Below, one piece after another: positions 8,260-12,152 of a stretch of 12,152 bases of DNA. The notes below the pieces were generated by a model, which saw only the letters and a program-made list of their open reading frames with translations, had not been told where the DNA came from and did no database searches. Numbering within the stretch: position 1 is the first letter of the stretch; each line of letters starts with the position of its first letter. A program made the translations under genes and the position numbers. The stretch is from Clostridia bacterium (GTDB lineage Bacteria > Bacillota_A > Clostridia > TANB77 > CAG-508): contig JAGATI010000031.1 in assembly GCA_017621295.1 (NCBI GenBank), forward strand, positions 1 to 12,152, read 5' to 3'.

Positions 8260-8679
8260 ATGAAATTAATAAAAAGAAGCTTAATAATTCTAATGGCATT
8301 TTTTTTAGGGATGATTGTTTTTTCAATCTCTAATAATGTACAAGCGATGACTGGGGCAGAAATGAAGAAAAAGCTTGAGTATGTAGAAAATAATGTAGAT
8401 GGGCTTAAAAATGGTCAATATTTTACAGGAAGCTATAAAGGATATGCATGGTCTTGTTATGGATTTGCTAATGCAGTAGCAGATGAGGTTTTTGGTAGTT
8501 CACATTATACTAGTCCAAATGATTGGCAATGGTATGGTAATTTAGATAATCTATGTATTGGTGATGTTATTGAATACTATGAGCCAGCTTCAAGCAGTGG
8601 AACACATTGTTTTATTGTTACAAATCTAGATGGTACTAATATTGAGGTAACAGATTCTAATGGTTTACGGAGATTATAA
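8260..8679 (+). pseudogene. Signal peptide and CHAP/NlpC-like cysteine hydrolase part of a frameshifted SLH surface protein
   Basis: This is the 5' part of a gene that continues in another frame to 10369. It opens with a clear secretion signal: basic MKLIKR, a hydrophobic core, and VQA (27-29) as a probable cleavage site. The next ~110 residues look like a small papain-like amidase domain (CHAP or NlpC/P60 type). WSCYGFANAV holds a candidate nucleophile Cys66, GDVIEYY comes before SSGTHCFIV with candidate His116, and EVTDSNG (Asp132 or Asn134) may be the third residue. Such domains cut peptidoglycan peptides or amides. The assignment rests on pattern only. The frame breaks after SNG at about 8664 and ends five codons later at TAA 8677-8679. 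Removing one T from TTT (8664-8666) joins it to the downstream frame as SNGYGDYKNRW. GGGGG at 8248-8252 supports the start. Confidence 0.8.
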
Positions 8680-10369
8680 AAATCGCTGGCATAAAGGATG
8701 GACTAATCATTATGACTTAACTAAAGCAGGTTATGGGATCCAGGCAGTTTGGCATCACAAAGGTAGTAATGTAAAAAGATTTGATACAACACCACCACAA
8801 ATTAGTGATCAAGAAGTAGTTGTAAGCTCAATGACAGAAAATAGTTTCAAAATTAGAGCAAAAGTGACTGATGAATCTGGAATTAAGGAAGTTGGTGTTA
8901 ATGTTTGGACAAATAATAATGGTCAAGATGATATTAAATGGAGATTAATGACTAAAAAAGGCGATTATTATGAATATACTGTTTATTCTAAAGACCATAA
9001 TAATGAAAAAGGATTATATACTGTACATCTGTATGCAACAGATAATGAAGGTAATCAGGTAGGTTATGCATATAATGCTATTACAATGGGAACTAATGTT
9101 GAAAATAATTTAGGAGAGTTTACCGCAAGAATTGTACCTAAAAAAAATACAAATTATGTAATGGGAACTGATGGAACAAATGCAAATGGTACAGCAGTTG
9201 TTTTAAAATCAAAATCAAATACAGATAATAGTCAATTATGGAAATTTACAAAGCAATCTGATAATACATATAAAATAATAAATGTTGCTACAGGTAAATC
9301 ATTAGATGTTAATGGTGGATATGATGATAATGGTACTAAAGTTCAGTTATACAATGACAATAGTTCTGCAGCTCAGAGATTTTACATTATGAATTACAAT
9401 GATGGATATAGAATCGTACCAAAATCAACTAAACAAGTAAAATCTCTTGATATAAATAATGGAACTATGTCAGATAATAATAAAATTCAACTTTGGGAAA
9501 CTAATAGTGCAACTCAAAATGCTCAGACATGGAAGTTTGAAAAAGTTGCAACAGGGCTAACTTTAAATACAACTAGTGCCATATTAAATAAAGGAAGTAC
9601 AAAGACAATAATAGCAACAATAACACCATCAGATGCTTATAATAAAACTGTTACATGGACTTCTAGCAATACTACAGTTGCTACAGTAAGTTCTTCTGGT
9701 GTAGTAACAGCTAAAAAAGCAGGCACAACAGTTATAACAGCAAAGACAAATGATGGTAGTAACTTGACTAAACAGTGTACAATAACAGTAAAAGATACAG
9801 ATTTACCTTTTAAGGATGTGAAATCTAATGATTGGTATTATGAAGCTGTAAAATATACATATAATAATAAAATGATATCTGGATATAATTCAACAACATT
9901 TGCTCCAAATGATAAATTAACAAGAGGAATGATAGTAACAATTTTATATAGAATGGAAGGTAGTCCAAGCAACAATGGAAAATCAAAGTTCACAGATGTA
10001 AATTCAACAGAATGGTATTCACAAGCTATAAAATGGGCATCTGATAATGGTATAGTACATGGTTATACTGGAACAACAAAGTTTGGACCAAATGATAATA
10101 TATTGAGACAGGATTTAGCAGGAATTTTAAGAAATTATGCAAAATATAAGAATAAGAATACAAATATAAGTAGTAATTTATCTAAATTCTCAGATTACAA
10201 AAAAATAAGTAATTATGCCAATTCATCAATGCAGTGGGCAGTGGGAACAGGTGTTATAACTGGAAACGTTAGTAGTAGTGCCAGTTTAACATTGAATCCA
10301 AGAGGAACAGCAACAAGAGCAGAAGCAGCAGCTATGATTCAAAAGTATTGTCAAAAAGTAGGAAGATAA
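8660..10369 (+). pseudogene. GBS-Bsp-like, ricin lectin, BIG2 and triple SLH part of the same frameshifted surface protein
   Basis: This is the 3' part of the gene starting at 8260; joined, the two parts would encode 702 residues. The first ~35 codons finish the hydrolase domain (KNRWHKGWTN ... AVWHHKG). Then come, by position: a GBS-Bsp-like/Ig domain (about 8795-9095; VNVWTNNNGQDDIKW is typical); a ricin-type beta-trefoil (about 9119-9549; QLWKF, QRFYI, QTWKF repeats); a BIG2 domain (about 9553-9795; VTWTSSNTTVATVSSSG); and three SLH repeats (about 9806-9970, 9980-10150, 10178-10355). The SLH motif residues are TRGM, LRQD and TRAE. SLH repeats anchor proteins non-covalently to pyruvylated cell-wall polysaccharide; the ricin domain suggests glycan binding. 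ATG 8660 is probably not a true start: GAGG lies 12 bases away, and the residues after it belong to the hydrolase fold. Confidence 0.88.
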
Positions 10370-10587
10370 TATTAAAATAATATTTTATATAAATTTATCG
10401 GAATATATTATATTTTGGTAATCAGTAAGACTTGTAAAATAAAAATATACAATAGAAAGATTACAATAAAACAAAGATTGCAAGATTTAAGTAATAATGA
10501 ATATGATATTTAGCAGAGCCTAGAGAGGAATACTAGAAACATACAGAATCGATAAAAGAAGAAATATAACAAATTAATTAAAATAAT

Positions 10588-10675
10588 AAAAGTTAGATTT
10601 AAAATGAAGTGAACTAAAGTTATCAGACAAAAAGTTTAACAAGGAGGTTTTGCTTCAAAAGTCTAACTTTTTATT
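10588..10675 (+). terminator. Long inverted repeat with T run: terminator or attenuator-like RNA
   Basis: AAAAGTTAGA (10588-10597) is a perfect complement of TCTAACTTTT (10662-10671), and an inner pair TGAAG/CTTCA (10605-10609, 10653-10657) extends the stem. The 3' arm runs into a T-rich stretch, as in an intrinsic terminator. The loop is large (43 bases) and contains AAGGAGG. A second segment, AAAGTTATCAGAC (10617-10629), could also pair with GTCTAACTTT, so two structures compete. It may end the surface-gene transcript, or it may be a small structured RNA ahead of prs. Confidence 0.45.
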
Positions 10676-10710
10676 ATATATATAATTTGTAAAAGTAATT
10701 TTATTTAATA

Positions 10711-10739
10711 TTTACTTGTACATTATTTAGGGTTATGAT
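10711..10739 (+). promoter_or_regulatory. Candidate prs promoter
   Basis: TTTACT (10711-10716) and TATGAT (10734-10739) are 17 bases apart and each matches four to five of six consensus bases. The site is 45 bases before the prs ATG, a normal leader length, with GGAG (10775-10778) as the ribosome binding site. Confidence 0.5.
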
Positions 10740-10783
10740 ATAAATAATCTAGAATTTAAATTATAAATAAGATTGGAGTAAAT

Positions 10784-11728
10784 ATGGAAAATATAAAAAT
10801 ATTCGCATGTCCAACAGCAGAACAATTTACACAAGAAATATGTAATCACTTAAATTTAGAAATTGGAAAAATAAAATATCAGAAGTTTTCAAATGACAAC
10901 AATTTTGTACAAGTTTTAGAAACAGTAAGAGGACAAGACGTATATGTAATACAAACAACTGAGCCACCAGTAAATGAAAGAATAATGGAACTTCTAATAA
11001 CAGTAGATGCATTAAAAAGAGCATCAGCAGGGAAAATTAATGTTGTTTTACCATATTATCTATATTCAAGATCTGATAAAAAAGATCAACCAAGAGTTCC
11101 TGTCTCTGCTAAATTAATTGCTCAATTAATAGAAGCTGCTGGAGCTGATAGAGTAATAACATGTGACTTACACAATCCAGCAATTCAAGCATATTTTAAT
11201 ATTAATTGTGATAGATTGTCAGCACAAAATTTATTACAGTCATATTTTAAAGAAAAAAATTTAGAAGATATGGTTATTGTAGCAACAGATGCAGGTAGCT
11301 CAAAAAAAGCATATAAATATTCAACATATTTTGGATGTCCTATTGCATTAATTGATAAAAGAAGAGATGGAAATGATGATAAAGCAATTGCAACTACTGT
11401 TATAGGTGATGTAAAAAATAAAAATGCAATTATATTTGATGATGAAGTAGATACAGCAGGTTCAATGATTGAAACAGCTAAGATACTAGAAAAATTTGAA
11501 GCTAAAAATATTTATGCAGGATGTACGCATGGAATTTTATCGGGACCTGCAATTGAAAGAATTAAAAATTCACCGATAAAAGAATTAGTAATAACTAATA
11601 CTGTTCCATTAACTAAGGAAAAGCAAATTGATAAAATTAAGGTATTATCTATTGCACCAACATTTGCTGAAGCAATATTAAGAATACATGAAAATAAGCC
11701 GTTAGGGGAACTATTAAAGATATATTAA
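10784..11728 (+). CDS. prs: Ribose-phosphate pyrophosphokinase (PRPP synthetase), divergent form
   Basis: This cytoplasmic enzyme makes 5-phosphoribosyl-1-pyrophosphate from ribose 5-phosphate and ATP, for purine, pyrimidine, histidine, tryptophan and NAD synthesis. It has 314 residues, the usual length. Key features kept are DLHNPAIQ (His130), the flexible-loop DKRR (191-194, Lys192 and Arg194), and the PRPP-binding loop FDDEVDTAGSM (218-228). Two ATP-contacting stretches differ from the common bacterial form: FSNDNN replaces FSDGE, and SRSDKK replaces ARQDRK. These look like clade variation and not damage, since the frame is intact and all other blocks are conserved. It appears to be transcribed alone: its own promoter candidate lies upstream and a strong hairpin is 146 bases downstream. 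It has no evident tie to the polysaccharide locus apart from position. Confidence 0.93.
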   Translation: MENIKIFACPTAEQFTQEICNHLNLEIGKIKYQKFSNDNNFVQVLETVRGQDVYVIQTTEPPVNERIMELLITVDALKRASAGKINVVLPYYLYSRSDKKDQPRVPVSAKLIAQLIEAAGADRVITCDLHNPAIQAYFNINCDRLSAQNLLQSYFKEKNLEDMVIVATDAGSSKKAYKYSTYFGCPIALIDKRRDGNDDKAIATTVIGDVKNKNAIIFDDEVDTAGSMIETAKILEKFEAKNIYAGCTHGILSGPAIERIKNSPIKELVITNTVPLTKEKQIDKIKVLSIAPTFAEAILRIHENKPLGELLKIY

Positions 11729-11778
11729 AATGTAATTAATTTATAAATGATTTTTATATAAGTTGGCTAAAGAAATAA

Positions 11779-11793
11779 ATCTTAATTTAAGAT
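11779..11793. repeat. Short palindrome downstream of prs
   Basis: ATCTTAA (11779-11785) and TTAAGAT (11787-11793) form a perfect inverted repeat around one base. It could be a weak binding site, but no function is indicated, and such AT palindromes occur by chance. Confidence 0.2.
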
Positions 11794-11833
11794 AATTCCA
11801 AATGAAATGTCAAAATATGCAATGCGAAAATAA

Positions 11834-11862
11834 TTGCAAATAAAATAATCTAATTATATAAT
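11834..11862 (+). promoter_or_regulatory. Strong promoter candidate for the Rpn-type nuclease gene
   Basis: TTGCAA (11834-11839) and a perfect TATAAT (11857-11862) are separated by exactly 17 bases. Transcription would begin near 11869, immediately before a strong hairpin and about 108 bases ahead of the nuclease start codon. Confidence 0.55.
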
Positions 11863-11873
11863 AACCTTAAATC

Positions 11874-11919
11874 AGGGGCAGTTATACAAAATAAAAGTAT
11901 AACTTGCCCTATTTTATTT
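11874..11919 (+). terminator. Strong hairpin with T-rich tail (prs terminator or leader hairpin)
   Basis: AGGGGCAGTTATAC (11874-11887) pairs with GTATAACTTGCCCT (11897-11910) over seven perfect bases next to the loop, then a small mismatch or bulge, then the GGG/CCC end. The nine-base loop is all A and T, and ATTTTATTT follows. It is by far the most GC-rich hairpin in this area. It would end prs transcription from 146 bases downstream. Because a good promoter lies just upstream, it could instead form the 5' leader of the next gene. Confidence 0.7.
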
Positions 11920-11976
11920 CAAAAATATTTAATTTCTAAAGGCAGATTCTTGCCAAAAATTCAAAGGAGTGATTTT

Positions 11977-12152
11977 ATGTCAAAAAAGGAATTATTAAAA
12001 TTAACAAATGATTATATTTTTAAAAGAACATTTGGATATAAGGGTGAAGAAGAAGTAACAAAAGTCTTCCTAAAAGACCTTTTAGAAATCGAAATAAAAG
12101 AAATAGAATTAGACCAAAACACAATAACAGAAAAAGATATAATTACAGATAA
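11977..12152 (+). CDS. Rpn-family recombination-promoting nuclease / PD-(D/E)XK transposase-like protein (5' part, cut by window end)
   Basis: Only the first 58 codons are present, and the frame is open at the window end. The protein starts MSKKELLKLTNDYIFKRTFG and continues with KGEEEVTKVFLKDLLE and a late EKDIITD. The order LTNDYIFKRTFG, then a helix leading to LKDLL, then KDI, is the recognisable start of the Rpn/YhgA-like family (PF12784 type). The catalytic PD-(D/E)XK residues would lie just beyond the window. Characterised members are DNA endonucleases that raise recA-independent recombination, and many are annotated as transposases although they lack IS ends. AAAGGAG (11963-11969) lies seven bases before the ATG. 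A short GGCA/TGCC inverted repeat (11941-11954) precedes it. Confidence 0.82.
   Translation, partial: MSKKELLKLTNDYIFKRTFGYKGEEEVTKVFLKDLLEIEIKEIELDQNTITEKDIITD

Larger units (their letters stand above)
10370..10783. other. 414-base intergenic region between the SLH gene and prs
   Basis: I find no supportable coding region here on either strand. The first 200 bases are AT-rich with only a weak 7-bp palindrome (TAAAATA/TATTTTA) just after the SLH stop. A long inverted repeat lies at 10588-10671, and a promoter-like pair precedes prs. A perfect AAGGAGG (10641-10647) lies inside the inverted repeat with no start codon at a useful distance. I saw no T-box, tRNA or known riboswitch core. Confidence 0.6.

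Noticed and set aside
8660..8680. Programmed ribosomal frameshifting in the SLH gene
   Set aside because: GGT TTA CGG gives no acceptable +1 re-pairing for the tRNAs involved and is not a known slippery site, so an indel or sequence error is more likely.
10827..11024. Minus-strand 65-codon open frame
   Set aside because: It lies wholly inside prs, is leucine/phenylalanine-rich as expected for an antisense shadow of AT-rich coding sequence, and has no ribosome binding site.
11941..11954. GGCA/TGCC short inverted repeat before the Rpn gene
   Set aside because: Only four base pairs around a six-base loop; too weak to call as a feature alone.

Overview
The window is very AT-rich (about a quarter G+C by eye). 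All genes lie on the + strand, with purine-rich ribosome binding sites and mostly AT-ending codons. This base composition, the S-layer-homology (SLH) surface protein, the Rpn-type nuclease and the polysaccharide gene set suggest a low-GC Firmicute, probably a gut-associated member of the Clostridia. The genus cannot be fixed from the sequence alone. The standard genetic code is used: TGA ends the GT2 gene and tryptophan is encoded by TGG.

Positions 66-8105 form a Wzx/Wzy-type surface polysaccharide locus. In order it holds an initiating sugar-phosphate transferase, a GT4 glycosyltransferase, a CDP-glycerol glycerophosphotransferase-like protein, a GT2 glycosyltransferase, an EpsG-like polymerase, a polysaccharide pyruvyl transferase and a Wzx-type flippase. 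The four genes from 1007 to 5453 overlap head to tail by 4 to 17 bases and are surely one transcript. A repeating unit would be started on undecaprenyl phosphate, extended by two glycosyltransferases, decorated with glycerol phosphate and a pyruvate ketal, flipped and polymerised. The pyruvyl transferase is interrupted by an in-frame TGA (5740-5742), so the pyruvate step may be lost in this strain.

Positions 8260-10369 encode one secreted mosaic protein split by a +1 frameshift near 8665. Its parts are a signal peptide, a CHAP/NlpC-like cysteine hydrolase domain, a GBS-Bsp-like Ig domain, a ricin-type lectin, a BIG2 domain and three SLH repeats. In other bacteria SLH repeats bind pyruvylated cell-wall polysaccharide, which gives a plausible link to the upstream pyruvyl transferase. 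Both genes carry a single lesion.

Positions 10370-10783 hold no gene but contain a long inverted repeat with alternative pairings and a likely prs promoter. An intact but divergent prs (PRPP synthetase) follows at 10784-11728. After it come a strong promoter-like sequence, a strong hairpin, and the first 58 codons of an Rpn/PD-(D/E)XK nuclease-family gene that runs off the window end.

The most noteworthy points are the two single-base disruptions in surface genes, the possible pyruvyl transferase/SLH connection, the mosaic surface hydrolase, and the structured intergenic RNAs near prs. I see no CRISPR array, tRNA, rRNA or complete insertion sequence.
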